The position numbers and the translations under genes were made by a program. Positions 10,251 through 25,100 of a stretch of 64,000 nt of DNA are shown here, piece after piece; the stretch's first letter is position 1, and every line of letters starts with the position of its first letter. The stretch comes from Taxillus chinensis (Eukaryota; Streptophyta; Magnoliopsida; Santalales; Loranthaceae). The notes beneath the pieces were generated by a model. It had not been told where the DNA came from and did not search any database. It was given only the letters and a program-made list of their open reading frames with translations. The stretch covers positions 55,207,097 through 55,271,096 of the forward strand of contig CM042092.1 of NCBI GenBank assembly GCA_023512835.1, given 5' to 3'.

Positions 10251-12667
10251 TGTAATGCCCCCAAATTTGAACCTCCAAACCGGGTGCGTTAGCGGAAATT
10301 AAATATACAAATTTTATATCAATTTCAAACTATTACTTATTTAATCGAACAAACCATTCATTATTACAAATTTCAATCCAAGATCTTTAAGGTTTAGGGG
10401 TTTAGAGACTAAGTATCCATAACCCATTATTACATAACAAAGCACACGAGCAAACAACTTAATAAATCTTTAAAATTTCACACAACTTTATTTTCAAGCA
10501 CTTCTCGACTCTTTATCCTAGTTTCTCCATCCCTTAATTACCTGAGGTTGGAAAAGAAATCATAAAAAAAGGGTGAGCTCAAATAGCCCAGTAAAGGTAA
10601 ACATAAGTGGGTAAGGAAAATCATGAAGATATCGAACATAAGAAATACCATATAATATTTGCACATCATACATGATCAACATTTCACAAGGAAATCATAA
10701 CATGGAAGATTATGTTTAGACATCGTATCATAACATCATGACCTAGGTTAACCACCCAAATACCATATCATAACATAACATATTATCAGCTGGATTGACA
10801 CTCTCCAGTGATGTTCTTTACCCAATGCATTGGAGGTCTTTCTGGAACCACCCATTATAAACTTACTTTGTCCAAACATAAGAGGTTATAATAACTTTAA
10901 CATACATAAGATGAGGCATATTATAGAATTCCAATAAAACATTCAAGGTTAACAAGGATAACCACGAATATCAAAATGGTTATCTACCCCAATCAATAGC
11001 ATAGATTACCAAGAGAGATTAAAAAGAGACTAATCTAATCTTCTCAACAATAAAATGGAATTAAAAAAAATAAGAAACATAAAACTCTTACAATAATAAT
11101 TTCAAATAAAACAAGATAAAGAGGAAGAGAAAAGTGAGAAAAGGAAAAGAAAAACCCTTACAATCCGCTGGTCGTTCTCCGCGTTCTAAACCTTAAAAAT
11201 ATCAAAATACTAAATTAGCATTAATGCTTGAAAAGTTCAATATCACACATATCTCCTTTATATATATATATATATCATACATTAACTTATATCTTTTAAT
11301 AGGCATACCGTGCTTGTGGGGTTGAATATTAATTTGGGTTCCCACTTCTATTGCTGTTCCATATCCTATTTCGATCCCATGCATCATAAGCCTTGAGTTG
11401 TGCACTAACTAGGTTATATGCCTTGAGAGTTTTTGAATAAGATTTACTTCTTATATTGGGTGAACGGAAAAGACGTTCGATAAGCTTATTTTTCCTACGT
11501 GTCTTCCACCTTAACCATGAGGGGATATTAGACACGGGTCTAAAGGGACGATCGGGAGGAGATAAGGATGGGGATAGGCGTGAGGTTAAGCATTAACAAT
11601 TGGGGTTCTGGGAAGAAGAAGGGCGATTGTCGGGGAATTCATTTTGGAAGTCGTTCTTACGATCTTCCGCTATCTAGAACCTTAAAAATAAAAATAAAAA
11701 CATAAGTTAATATTCTCATCTTTTCACTTGAATTATAGAATGACAATATATGCTATGATAAAATACTATAATTTAAAATCATTACACATGTATATATAAA
11801 TATATATGAGGTGGCAAGGCCAACCATGTATGTATATATACAAGGTGGTACAACCAATCATATAAATAACATATGTAAAGTGGTAAAACCAACCATGAAT
11901 ATAGTATATATGAGGTGGTAAAACCAACCATATAGATCTACATAATAAATAAGAAGTAACTTCAAAATTTCAAAATCTTAAGTATTACCTTTCGTAGAAC
12001 TTCGATGCTTGGTAAGTACCAAAAGCAAAAGAGGATTTGAGTAGAGTATTTGGGGTGTTAAGAGGGCTTAAGGGAGTGTTTTGAGAGGGAATTTCGTGGT
12101 GTGGCTTGAGGGATTTGTGCATTAAGAGGAGAGGCAAGACACTCCTTATATAGGCAAGGATGATAGGTGTAATAGTGTGAAAAATAGTGTACAAATTTGA
12201 CTTTGGCATTAAATTAAATTATTTAAAATATATATAATACTTTATTTTCTTCATATTATCTCTTATTAAAAATGTGGTTATCTCCTCCTACCATTAAAAA
12301 ATGTTTTAAGACTTTTAAACCTAGAAGGTTCCTTTGGCATCAAAAGTCCACATTGGTGTACTCCCTACTAATTTAATTATAACGTTTTTAATTTTGTAGT
12401 TTTTGACAAATGGCTAATTGTATTGCATTACTAACTCAAATATCCACAAATGGGTATCAATTTTATAATTTTTAAATATGTATAACAAAAGTTATTGAAT
12501 TTTAAAGTCATACTAAAATGTTTACCCGTTCATACTGAACCTATGTGTAGTATTTTAAATTCTGGAATTGATTGGCTTCATATTAAATTTTAAAATTTAT
12601 ACACGTTTTAGATAAGTCATAAATGAACAAATGGCCTTTGGTTTCATGTCAATTGGATCTGTATAAT
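10251..12667 (-). repeat. 5' LTR of the LARD-like element, cut by the gap
   Basis: This matches 3939-6370 with scattered substitutions and small indels, for example a shorter (TA)n run near 11260-11276. It carries the same TATA box at 12144-12154 and the same 35-bp array. By comparison with the other LTR, about 870 bp of its outer end, including the expected copy of the 96-codon ORF and the outer target-site copy, is missing into the N run. Confidence 0.88.
12144..12154 (-). promoter_or_regulatory. TATA box of the LARD 5' LTR
   Basis: CCTATATAAGG on the minus strand, identical to the box in the 3' LTR. In the 5' LTR it would drive the genomic transcript, read leftwards through the LOG-like remnant and the 96-codon ORF. 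Confidence 0.65.
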
Positions 12668-13167
12668 NNNNNNNNNNNNNNNNNNNNNNNNNNNNNNNNN
12701 NNNNNNNNNNNNNNNNNNNNNNNNNNNNNNNNNNNNNNNNNNNNNNNNNNNNNNNNNNNNNNNNNNNNNNNNNNNNNNNNNNNNNNNNNNNNNNNNNNNN
12801 NNNNNNNNNNNNNNNNNNNNNNNNNNNNNNNNNNNNNNNNNNNNNNNNNNNNNNNNNNNNNNNNNNNNNNNNNNNNNNNNNNNNNNNNNNNNNNNNNNNN
12901 NNNNNNNNNNNNNNNNNNNNNNNNNNNNNNNNNNNNNNNNNNNNNNNNNNNNNNNNNNNNNNNNNNNNNNNNNNNNNNNNNNNNNNNNNNNNNNNNNNNN
13001 NNNNNNNNNNNNNNNNNNNNNNNNNNNNNNNNNNNNNNNNNNNNNNNNNNNNNNNNNNNNNNNNNNNNNNNNNNNNNNNNNNNNNNNNNNNNNNNNNNNN
13101 NNNNNNNNNNNNNNNNNNNNNNNNNNNNNNNNNNNNNNNNNNNNNNNNNNNNNNNNNNNNNNNNNNN
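12668..13167. other. Assembly gap, 500 N
   Basis: Exactly 500 undetermined bases, a conventional placeholder, so the true size is unknown. The gap separates the truncated 5' LTR from the satellite. The adjacency of the LINE/copia/LARD nest to the 521-bp array therefore rests on scaffolding, not on sequence. Confidence 0.95.
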
Positions 13168-16100
13168 GTGTTTATCTACTTTAATAGGGTGTTTGACATC
13201 GGGTAATAATTGTACGATAAAAACTCCATTAGACCTAGTATTTGAAGTAAGTCGTCACCGTAGAGTACGTCACATCAAGCGAACCATGCTCGTTATGTCT
13301 CCTTTGAATCCTTTATGGATTTTAGATTTTGTTGTTTGACCAATCCACCAAATGCATCCCAAATCAACTAAATAACCAAACCAAACCTCAAAATCAACCA
13401 TTCTGATTTATAATTGAGGCAAAATGTGGATTTGTCGATTATAATGGAGTCTTTGAGCCCGTGTATTCCATATTGATAATAGTGGATTAGAGACAAGCGT
13501 TGGAAGTACCTCCCAGCCACGGAGTATGTCACATTCGGCAAAACGATGCTTGTGAAGCCATTTTTTGAATCCTTTATGGATATTACATTTCGTTGACTGA
13601 TTGATCTACCCAATGCATCATAAATCTACAAAACAACCAACCTAAATCTAAGGATTCGAGCCTTTTGACTCCTGATGGAACCAAAAAGTGTGTTTATCTA
13701 CTTTAATAGGGTGTTTGACATCGGGTAATAATTGTACGATAAAAACTCCATTAGACCTAGTATTTGAAGTAAGTCGTCACCGTAGAGTACGTCACATCAA
13801 GCGAACCATGCTCGTTATGTCTCCTTTGAATCCTTTATGGATTTTAGATTTTGTTGTTTGACCAATCCACCAAATGCATCCCAAATCAACTAAATAACCA
13901 AACCAAACCTCAAAATCAACCATTCTGATTTATAATTGAGGCAAAATGTGGATTTGTCGATTATAATGGAGTCTTTGAGCCCGTGTATTCCATATTGATA
14001 ATAGTGGATTAGAGACAGCGTTGGAAGTACCTCCCAGCCACGGAGTATGTCACATTCGGCAAAACGATGCTTGTGAAGCCATTTTTTGAATCCTTTATGG
14101 ATATTACATTTCGTTGACTGATTGATCTACCCAATGCATCATAAATCTACAAAACAACCAACCTAAATCTAAGGATTCGAGCCTTTTGACTCCTGATGGA
14201 ACCAAAAAGTGTGTTTATCTACTTTAATAGGGTGTTTGACATCGGGTAATAATTGTACGATAAAAACTCCATTAGACCTAGTATTTGAAGTAAGTCGTCA
14301 CCGTAGAGTACGTCACATCAAGCGAACCATGCTCGTTATGTCTCCTTTGAATCCTTTATGGATTTTAGATTTTGTTGTTTGACCAATCCACCAAATGCAT
14401 CCCAAATCAACTAAATAACCAAACCAAACCTCAAAATCAACCATTCTGATTTATAATTGAGGCAAAATGTGGATTTGTCGATTATAATGGAGTCTTTGAG
14501 CCCGTGTATTCCATATTGATAATAGTGGATTAGAGACAGCGTTGGAAGTACCTCCCAGCCACGGAGTATGTCACATTCGGCAAAACGATGCTTGTGAAGC
14601 CATTTTTTGAATCCTTTATGGATATTACATTTCGTTGACTGATTGATCTACCCAATGCATCATAAATCTACAAAACAACCAACCTAAATCTAAGGATTCG
14701 AGCCTTTTGACTCCTGATGGAACCAAAAAGTGTGTTTATCTACTTTAATAGGGTGTTTGACATCGGGTAATAATTGTACGATAAAAACTCCATTAGACCT
14801 AGTATTTGAAGTAAGTCGTCACCGTAGAGTACGTCACATCAAGCGAACCATGCTCGTTATGTCTCCTTTGAATCCTTTATGGATTTTAGATTTTGTTGTT
14901 TGACCAATCCACCAAATGCATCCCAAATCAACTAAATAACCAAACCAAACCTCAAAATCAACCATTCTGATTTATAATTGAGGCAAAATGTGGATTTGTC
15001 GATTATAATGGAGTCTTTGAGCCCGTGTATTCCATATTGATAATAGTGGATTAGAGACAGGTTTGGAAGTACCTCCCAGCCACGGAGTATGTCACATTCG
15101 GCAAAACGATGCTTGTGAAGCCATTTTTTGAATCCTTTATGGATATTACATTTCGTTGACTGATTGATCTACCCAATGCATCATAAATCTACAAAACAAC
15201 CAACCTAAATCTAAGGATTCGAGCCTTTTGACTCCTGATGGAACCAAAAAGTGTGTTTATCTACTTTAATAGGGTGTTTGACATCGGGTAATAATTGTAC
15301 GATAAAAACTCCATTAGACCTAGTATTTGAAGTAAGTCGTCACCGTAGAGTACGTCACATCAAGCGAACCATGCTCGTTATGTCTCCTTTGAATCCTTTA
15401 TGGATTTTAGATTTTGTTGTTTGACCAATCCACCAAATGCATCCCAAATCAACTAAATAACCAAACCAAACCTCAAAATCAACCATTCTGATTTATAATT
15501 GAGGCAAAATGTGGATTTGTCGATTATAATGGAGTCTTTGAGCCCGTGTATTCCATATTGATAATAGTGGATTAGAGACAGCGTTGGAAGTACCTCCCAG
15601 CCACGGAGTATGTCACATTCGGCAAAACGATGCTTGTGAAGCCATTTTTTGAATCCTTTATGGATATTACATTTCGTTGACTGATTGATCTACCCAATGC
15701 ATCATAAATCTACAAAACAACCAACCTAAATCTAAGGATTCGAGCCTTTTGACTCCTGATGGAACCAAAAAGTGTGTTTATCTACTTTAATAGGGTGTTT
15801 GACATCGGGTAATAATTGTACGATAAAAACTCCATTAGACCTAGTATTTGAAGTAAGTCGTCACCGTAGAGTACGTCACATCAAGCGAACCATGCTCGTT
15901 ATGTCTCCTTTGAATCCTTTATGGATTTTAGATTTTGTTGTTTGACCAATCCACCAAATGCATCCCAAATCAACTAAATAACCAAACCAAACCTCAAAAT
16001 CAACCATTCTGATTTATAATTGAGGCAAAATGTGGATTTGTCGATTATAATGGAGTCTTTGAGCCCGTGTATTCCATATTGATAATAGTGGATTAGAGAC

Positions 16101-19100
16101 AGCGTTGGAAGTACCTCCCAGCCACGGAGTATGTCACATTCGGCAAAACGATGCTTGTGAAGCCATTTTTTGAATCCTTTATGGATATTACATTTCGTTG
16201 ACTGATTGATCTACCCAATGCATCATAAATCTACAAAACAACCAACCTAAATCTAAGGATTCGAGCCTTTTGACTCCTGATGGAACCAAAAAGTGTGTTT
16301 ATCTACTTTAATAGGGTGTTTGACATCGGGTAATAATTGTACGATAAAAACTCCATTAGACCTAGTATTTGAAGTAAGTCGTCACCGTAGAGTACGTCAC
16401 ATCAAGCGAACCATGCTCGTTATGTCTCCTTTGAATCCTTTATGGATTTTAGATTTTGTTGTTTGACCAATCCACCAAATGCATCCCAAATCAACTAAAT
16501 AACCAAACCAAACCTCAAAATCAACCATTCTGATTTATAATTGAGGCAAAATGTGGATTTGTCGATTATAATGGAGTCTTTGAGCCCGTGTATTCCATAT
16601 TGATAATAGTGGATTAGAGACAGCGTTGGAAGTACCTCCCAGCCACGGAGTATGTCACATTCGGCAAAACGATGCTTGTGAAGCCATTTTTTGAATCCTT
16701 TATGGATATTACATTTCGTTGACTGATTGATCTACCCAATGCATCATAAATCTACAAAACAACCAACCTAAATCTAAGGATTCGAGCCTTTTGACTCCTG
16801 ATGGAACCAAAAAGTGTGTTTATCTACTTTAATAGGGTGTTTGACATCGGGTAATAATTGTACGATAAAAACTCCATTAGACCTAGTATTTGAAGTAAGT
16901 CGTCACCGTAGAGTACGTCACATCAAGCGAACCATGCTCGTTATGTCTCCTTTGAATCCTTTATGGATTTTAGATTTTGTTGTTTGACCAATCCACCAAA
17001 TGCATCCCAAATCAACTAAATAACCAAACCAAACCTCAAAATCAACCATTCTGATTTATAATTGAGGCAAAATGTGGATTTGTCGATTATAATGGAGTCT
17101 TTGAGCCCGTGTATTCCATATTGATAATAGTGGATTAGAGACAGCGTTGGAAGTACCTCCCAGCCACGGAGTATGTCACATTCGGCAAAACGATGCTTGT
17201 GAAGCCATTTTTTGAATCCTTTATGGATATTACATTTCGTTGACTGATTGATCTACCCAATGCATCATAAATCTACAAAACAACCAACCTAAATCTAAGG
17301 ATTCGAGCCTTTTGACTCCTGATGGAACCAAAAAGTGTGTTTATCTACTTTAATAGGGTGTTTGACATCGGGTAATAATTGTACGATAAAAACTCCATTA
17401 GACCTAGTATTTGAAGTAAGTCGTCACCGTAGAGTACGTCACATCAAGCGAACCATGCTCGTTATGTCTCCTTTGAATCCTTTATGGATTTTAGATTTTG
17501 TTGTTTGACCAATCCACCAAATGCATCCCAAATCAACTAAATAACCAAACCAAACCTCAAAATCAACCATTCTGATTTATAATTGAGGCAAAATGTGGAT
17601 TTGTCGATTATAATGGAGTCTTTGAGCCCGTGTATTCCATATTGATAATAGTGGATTAGAGACAGCGTTGGAAGTACCTCCCAGCCACGGAGTATGTCAC
17701 ATTCGGCAAAACGATGCTTGTGAAGCCATTTTTTGAATCCTTTATGGATATTACATTTCGTTGACTGATTGATCTACCCAATGCATCATAAATCTACAAA
17801 ACAACCAACCTAAATCTAAGGATTCGAGCCTTTTGACTCCTGATGGAACCAAAAAGTGTGTTTATCTACTTTAATAGGGTGTTTGACATCGGGTAATAAT
17901 TGTACGATAAAAACTCCATTAGACCTAGTATTTGAAGTAAGTCGTCACCGTAGAGTACGTCACATCAAGCGAACCATGCTCGTTATGTCTCCTTTGAATC
18001 CTTTATGGATTTTAGATTTTGTTGTTTGACCAATCCACCAAATGCATCCCAAATCAACTAAATAACCAAACCAAACCTCAAAATCAACCATTCTGATTTA
18101 TAATTGAGGCAAAATGTGGATTTGTCGATTATAATGGAGTCTTTGAGCCCGTGTATTCCATATTGATAATAGTGGATTAGAGACAGCGTTGGAAGTACCT
18201 CCCAGCCACGGAGTATGTCACATTCGGCAAAACGATGCTTGTGAAGCCATTTTTTGAATCCTTTATGGATATTACATTTCGTTGACTGATTGATCTACCC
18301 AATGCATCATAAATCTACAAAACAACCAACCTAAATCTAAGGATTCGAGCCTTTTGACTCCTGATGGAACCAAAAAGTGTGTTTATCTACTTTAATAGGG
18401 TGTTTGACATCGGGTAATAATTGTACGATAAAAACTCCATTAGACCTAGTATTTGAAGTAAGTCGTCACCGTAGAGTACGTCACATCAAGCGAACCATGC
18501 TCGTTATGTCTCCTTTGAATCCTTTATGGATTTTAGATTTTGTTGTTTGACCAATCCACCAAATGCATCCCAAATCAACTAAATAACCAAACCAAACCTC
18601 AAAATCAACCATTCTGATTTATAATTGAGGCAAAATGTGGATTTGTCGATTATAATGGAGTCTTTGAGCCCGTGTATTCCATATTGATAATAGTGGATTA
18701 GAGACAGCGTTGGAAGTACCTCCCAGCCACGGAGTATGTCACATTCGGCAAAACGATGCTTGTGAAGCCATTTTTTGAATCCTTTATGGATATTACATTT
18801 CGTTGACTGATTGATCTACCCAATGCATCATAAATCTACAAAACAACCAACCTAAATCTAAGGATTCGAGCCTTTTGACTCCTGATGGAACCAAAAAGTG
18901 TGTTTATCTACTTTAATAGGGTGTTTGACATCGGGTAATAATTGTACGATAAAAACTCCATTAGACCTAGTATTTGAAGTAAGTCGTCACCGTAGAGTAC
19001 GTCACATCAAGCGAACCATGCTCGTTATGTCTCCTTTGAATCCTTTATGGATTTTAGATTTTGTTGTTTGACCAATCCACCAAATGCATCCCAAATCAAC

Positions 19101-22100
19101 TAAATAACCAAACCAAACCTCAAAATCAACCATTCTGATTTATAATTGAGGCAAAATGTGGATTTGTCGATTATAATGGAGTCTTTGAGCCCGTGTATTC
19201 CATATTGATAATAGTGGATTAGAGACAGCGTTGGAAGTACCTCCCAGCCACGGAGTATGTCACATTCGGCAAAACGATGCTTGTGAAGCCATTTTTTGAA
19301 TCCTTTATGGATATTACATTTCGTTGACTGATTGATCTACCCAATGCATCATAAATCTACAAAACAACCAACCTAAATCTAAGGATTCGAGCCTTTTGAC
19401 TCCTGATGGAACCAAAAAGTGTGTTTATCTACTTTAATAGGGTGTTTGACATCGGGTAATAATTGTACGATAAAAACTCCATTAGACCTAGTATTTGAAG
19501 TAAGTCGTCACCGTAGAGTACGTCACATCAAGCGAACCATGCTCGTTATGTCTCCTTTGAATCCTTTATGGATTTTAGATTTTGTTGTTTGACCAATCCA
19601 CCAAATGCATCCCAAATCAACTAAATAACCAAACCAAACCTCAAAATCAACCATTCTGATTTATAATTGAGGCAAAATGTGGATTTGTCGATTATAATGG
19701 AGTCTTTGAGCCCGTGTATTCCATATTGATAATAGTGGATTAGAGACAGCGTTGGAAGTACCTCCCAGCCACGGAGTATGTCACATTCGGCAAAACGATG
19801 CTTGTGAAGCCATTTTTTGAATCCTTTATGGATATTACATTTCGTTGACTGATTGATCTACCCAATGCATCATAAATCTACAAAACAACCAACCTAAATC
19901 TAAGGATTCGAGCCTTTTGACTCCTGATGGAACCAAAAAGTGTGTTTATCTACTTTAATAGGGTGTTTGACATCGGGTAATAATTGTACGATAAAAACTC
20001 CATTAGACCTAGTATTTGAAGTAAGTCGTCACCGTAGAGTACGTCACATCAAGCGAACCATGCTCGTTATGTCTCCTTTGAATCCTTTATGGATTTTAGA
20101 TTTTGTTGTTTGACCAATCCACCAAATGCATCCCAAATCAACTAAATAACCAAACCAAACCTCAAAATCAACCATTCTGATTTATAATTGAGGCAAAATG
20201 TGGATTTGTCGATTATAATGGAGTCTTTGAGCCCGTGTATTCCATATTGATAATAGTGGATTAGAGACAGCGTTGGAAGTACCTCCCAGCCACGGAGTAT
20301 GTCACATTCGGCAAAACGATGCTTGTGAAGCCATTTTTTGAATCCTTTATGGATATTACATTTCGTTGACTGATTGATCTACCCAATGCATCATAAATCT
20401 ACAAAACAACCAACCTAAATCTAAGGATTCGAGCCTTTTGACTCCTGATGGAACCAAAAAGTGTGTTTATCTACTTTAATAGGGTGTTTGACATCGGGTA
20501 ATAATTGTACGATAAAAACTCCATTAGACCTAGTATTTGAAGTAAGTCGTCACCGTAGAGTACGTCACATCAAGCGAACCATGCTCGTTATGTCTCCTTT
20601 GAATCCTTTATGGATTTTAGATTTTGTTGTTTGACCAATCCACCAAATGCATCCCAAATCAACTAAATAACCAAACCAAACCTCAAAATCAACCATTCTG
20701 ATTTATAATTGAGGCAAAATGTGGATTTGTCGATTATAATGGAGTCTTTGAGCCCGTGTATTCCATATTGATAATAGTGGATTAGAGACAGCGTTGGAAG
20801 TACCTCCCAGCCACGGAGTATGTCACATTCGGCAAAACGATGCTTGTGAAGCCATTTTTTGAATCCTTTATGGATATTACATTTCGTTGACTGATTGATC
20901 TACCCAATGCATCATAAATCTACAAAACAACCAACCTAAATCTAAGGATTCGAGCCTTTTGACTCCTGATGGAACCAAAAAGTGTGTTTATCTACTTTAA
21001 TAGGGTGTTTGACATCGGGTAATAATTGTACGATAAAAACTCCATTAGACCTAGTATTTGAAGTAAGTCGTCACCGTAGAGTACGTCACATCAAGCGAAC
21101 CATGCTCGTTATGTCTCCTTTGAATCCTTTATGGATTTTAGATTTTGTTGTTTGACCAATCCACCAAATGCATCCCAAATCAACTAAATAACCAAACCAA
21201 ACCTCAAAATCAACCATTCTGATTTATAATTGAGGCAAAATGTGGATTTGTCGATTATAATGGAGTCTTTGAGCCCGTGTATTCCATATTGATAATAGTG
21301 GATTAGAGACAGCGTTGGAAGTACCTCCCAGCCACGGAGTATGTCACATTCGGCAAAACGATGCTTGTGAAGCCATTTTTTGAATCCTTTATGGATATTA
21401 CATTTCGTTGACTGATTGATCTACCCAATGCATCATAAATCTACAAAACAACCAACCTAAATCTAAGGATTCGAGCCTTTTGACTCCTGATGGAACCAAA
21501 AAGTGTGTTTATCTACTTTAATAGGGTGTTTGACATCGGGTAATAATTGTACGATAAAAACTCCATTAGACCTAGTATTTGAAGTAAGTCGTCACCGTAG
21601 AGTACGTCACATCAAGCGAACCATGCTCGTTATGTCTCCTTTGAATCCTTTATGGATTTTAGATTTTGTTGTTTGACCAATCCACCAAATGCATCCCAAA
21701 TCAACTAAATAACCAAACCAAACCTCAAAATCAACCATTCTGATTTATAATTGAGGCAAAATGTGGATTTGTCGATTATAATGGAGTCTTTGAGCCCGTG
21801 TATTCCATATTGATAATAGTGGATTAGAGACAGCGTTGGAAGTACCTCCCAGCCACGGAGTATGTCACATTCGGCAAAACGATGCTTGTGAAGCCATTTT
21901 TTGAATCCTTTATGGATATTACATTTCGTTGACTGATTGATCTACCCAATGCATCATAAATCTACAAAACAACCAACCTAAATCTAAGGATTCGAGCCTT
22001 TTGACTCCTGATGGAACCAAAAAGTGTGTTTATCTACTTTAATAGGGTGTTTGACATCGGGTAATAATTGTACGATAAAAACTCCATTAGACCTAGTATT

Positions 22101-25100
22101 TGAAGTAAGTCGTCACCGTAGAGTACGTCACATCAAGCGAACCATGCTCGTTATGTCTCCTTTGAATCCTTTATGGATTTTAGATTTTGTTGTTTGACCA
22201 ATCCACCAAATGCATCCCAAATCAACTAAATAACCAAACCAAACCTCAAAATCAACCATTCTGATTTATAATTGAGGCAAAATGTGGATTTGTCGATTAT
22301 AATGGAGTCTTTGAGCCCGTGTATTCCATATTGATAATAGTGGATTAGAGACAGCGTTGGAAGTACCTCCCAGCCACGGAGTATGTCACATTCGGCAAAA
22401 CGATGCTTGTGAAGCCATTTTTTGAATCCTTTATGGATATTACATTTCGTTGACTGATTGATCTACCCAATGCATCATAAATCTACAAAACAACCAACCT
22501 AAATCTAAGGATTCGAGCCTTTTGACTCCTGATGGAACCAAAAAGTGTGTTTATCTACTTTAATAGGGTGTTTGACATCGGGTAATAATTGTACGATAAA
22601 AACTCCATTAGACCTAGTATTTGAAGTAAGTCGTCACCGTAGAGTACGTCACATCAAGCGAACCATGCTCGTTATGTCTCCTTTGAATCCTTTATGGATT
22701 TTAGATTTTGTTGTTTGACCAATCCACCAAATGCATCCCAAATCAACTAAATAACCAAACCAAACCTCAAAATCAACCATTCTGATTTATAATTGAGGCA
22801 AAATGTGGATTTGTCGATTATAATGGAGTCTTTGAGCCCGTGTATTCCATATTGATAATAGTGGATTAGAGACAGCGTTGGAAGTACCTCCCAGCCACGG
22901 AGTATGTCACATTCGGCAAAACGATGCTTGTGAAGCCATTTTTTGAATCCTTTATGGATATTACATTTCGTTGACTGATTGATCTACCCAATGCATCATA
23001 AATCTACAAAACAACCAACCTAAATCTAAGGATTCGAGCCTTTTGACTCCTGATGGAACCAAAAAGTGTGTTTATCTACTTTAATAGGGTGTTTGACATC
23101 GGGTAATAATTGTATGATAAAAACTCCATTAGACCTAGTATTTGAAGTAAGTCGTCACCGTAGAGTACGTCACATCAAGCGAACCATGCTCGTTATGTCT
23201 CCTTTGAATCCTTTATGGATTTTAGATTTTGTTGTTTGACCAATCCACCAAATGCATCCCAAATCAACTAAATAACCAAACCAAACCTCAAAATCAACCA
23301 TTCTGATTTATAATTGAGGCAAAATGTGGATTTGTCGATTATAATGGAGTCTTTGAGCCCGTGTATTCCATATTGATAATAGTGGATTAGAGACAGCGTT
23401 GGAAGTACCTCCCAGCCACGGAGTATGTCACATTCGGCAAAACGATGCTTGTGAAGCCATTTTTTGAATCCTTTATGGATATTACATTTCGTTGACTGAT
23501 TGATCTACCCAATGCATCATAAATCTACAAAACAACCAACCTAAATCTAAGGATTCGAGCCTTTTGACTCCTGATGGAACCAAAAAGTGTGTTTATCTAC
23601 TTTAATAGGGTGTTTGACATCGGGTAATAATTGTACGATAAAAACTCCATTAGACCTAGTATTTGAAGTAAGTCGTCACCGTAGAGTACGTCACATCAAG
23701 CGAACCATGCTCGTTATGTCTCCTTTGAATCCTTTATGGATTTTAGATTTTGTTGTTTGACCAATCCACCAAATGCATCCCAAATCAACTAAATAACCAA
23801 ACCAAACCTCAAAATCAACCATTCTGATTTATAATTGAGGCAAAATGTGGATTTGTCGATTATAATGGAGTCTTTGAGCCCGTGTATTCCATATTGATAA
23901 TAGTGGATTAGAGACAGCGTTGGAAGTACCTCCCAGCCACGGAGTATGTCACATTCGGCAAAACGATGCTTGTGAAGCCATTTTTTGAATCCTTTATGGA
24001 TATTACATTTCGTTGACTGATTGATCTACCCAATGCATCATAAATCTACAAAACAACCAACCTAAATCTAAGGATTCGAGCCTTTTGACTCCTGATGGAA
24101 CCAAAAAGTGTGTTTATCTACTTTAATAGGGTGTTTGACATCGGGTAATAATTGTACGATAAAAACTCCATTAGACCTAGTATTTGAAGTAAGTCGTCAC
24201 CGTAGAGTACGTCACATCAAGCGAACCATGCTCGTTATGTCTCCTTTGAATCCTTTATGGATTTTAGATTTTGTTGTTTGACCAATCCACCAAATGCATC
24301 CCAAATCAACTAAATAACCAAACCAAACCTCAAAATCAACCATTCTGATTTATAATTGAGGCAAAATGTGGATTTGTCGATTATAATGGAGTCTTTGAGC
24401 CCGTGTATTCCATATTGATAATAGTGGATTAGAGACAGCGTTGGAAGTACCTCCCAGCCACGGAGTATGTCACATTCGGCAAAACGATGCTTGTGAAGCC
24501 ATTTTTTGAATCCTTTATGGATATTACATTTCGTTGACTGATTGATCTACCCAATGCATCATAAATCTACAAAACAACCAACCTAAATCTAAGGATTCGA
24601 GCCTTTTGACTCCTGATGGAACCAAAAAGTGTGTTTATCTACTTTAATAGGGTGTTTGACATCGGGTAATAATTGTACGATAAAAACTCCATTAGACCTA
24701 GTATTTGAAGTAAGTCGTCACCGTAGAGTACGTCACATCAAGCGAACCATGCTCGTTATGTCTCCTTTGAATCCTTTATGGATTTTAGATTTTGTTGTTT
24801 GACCAATCCACCAAATGCATCCCAAATCAACTAAATAACCAAACCAAACCTCAAAATCAACCATTCTGATTTATAATTGAGGCAAAATGTGGATTTGTCG
24901 ATTATAATGGAGTCTTTGAGCCCGTGTATTCCATATTGATAATAGTGGATTAGAGACAGCGTTGGAAGTACCTCCCAGCCACGGAGTATGTCACATTCGG
25001 CAAAACGATGCTTGTGAAGCCATTTTTTGAATCCTTTATGGATATTACATTTCGTTGACTGATTGATCTACCCAATGCATCATAAATCTACAAAACAACC

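Larger units (their letters stand above)
3939..12667 (-). mobile_element. Non-autonomous long-LTR (LARD-like) retrotransposon
   Basis: A minus-strand LTR element whose parts, 5' to 3' on its own strand, are: a 5' LTR (10251-12667, cut by the assembly gap), tRNA-Met primer site, about 3.0 kb of interior, polypurine tract, and a complete 3' LTR (3939-7243). The interior has no gag, protease, RT, RNase H or integrase that I can recognise. Very long LTRs with a short non-pol interior fit the LARD class. The LTR start TGTAAGACC preceded by a GAGGACGAAATTT-type leader and a purine tract resembles Tekay/Del chromoviruses, a likely source of enzymes in trans. The LTRs look roughly 98% alike by eye over the shared 2.4 kb, so the insertion is fairly recent. 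It sits in copia gag; the possible 5-bp target (TTTGG, 3934-3938) cannot be confirmed. Confidence 0.8.

Noticed and set aside
12623..13339. 238-codon ORF spanning the gap
   Set aside because: It is made mostly of undetermined residues and joins LTR to satellite. No real frame supports it.
13570..13600. CENP-B-box-like TTTCGTTG in the satellite
   Set aside because: Only the first few bases match. The second half of the box (CGGG) is absent.
13368..13613. 81-codon minus-strand ORFs in the satellite (13368, 31082)
   Set aside because: They depend on one inserted A (GACAAGCG for GACAGCG) in rare units. They are a by-product of repetition, not a gene.
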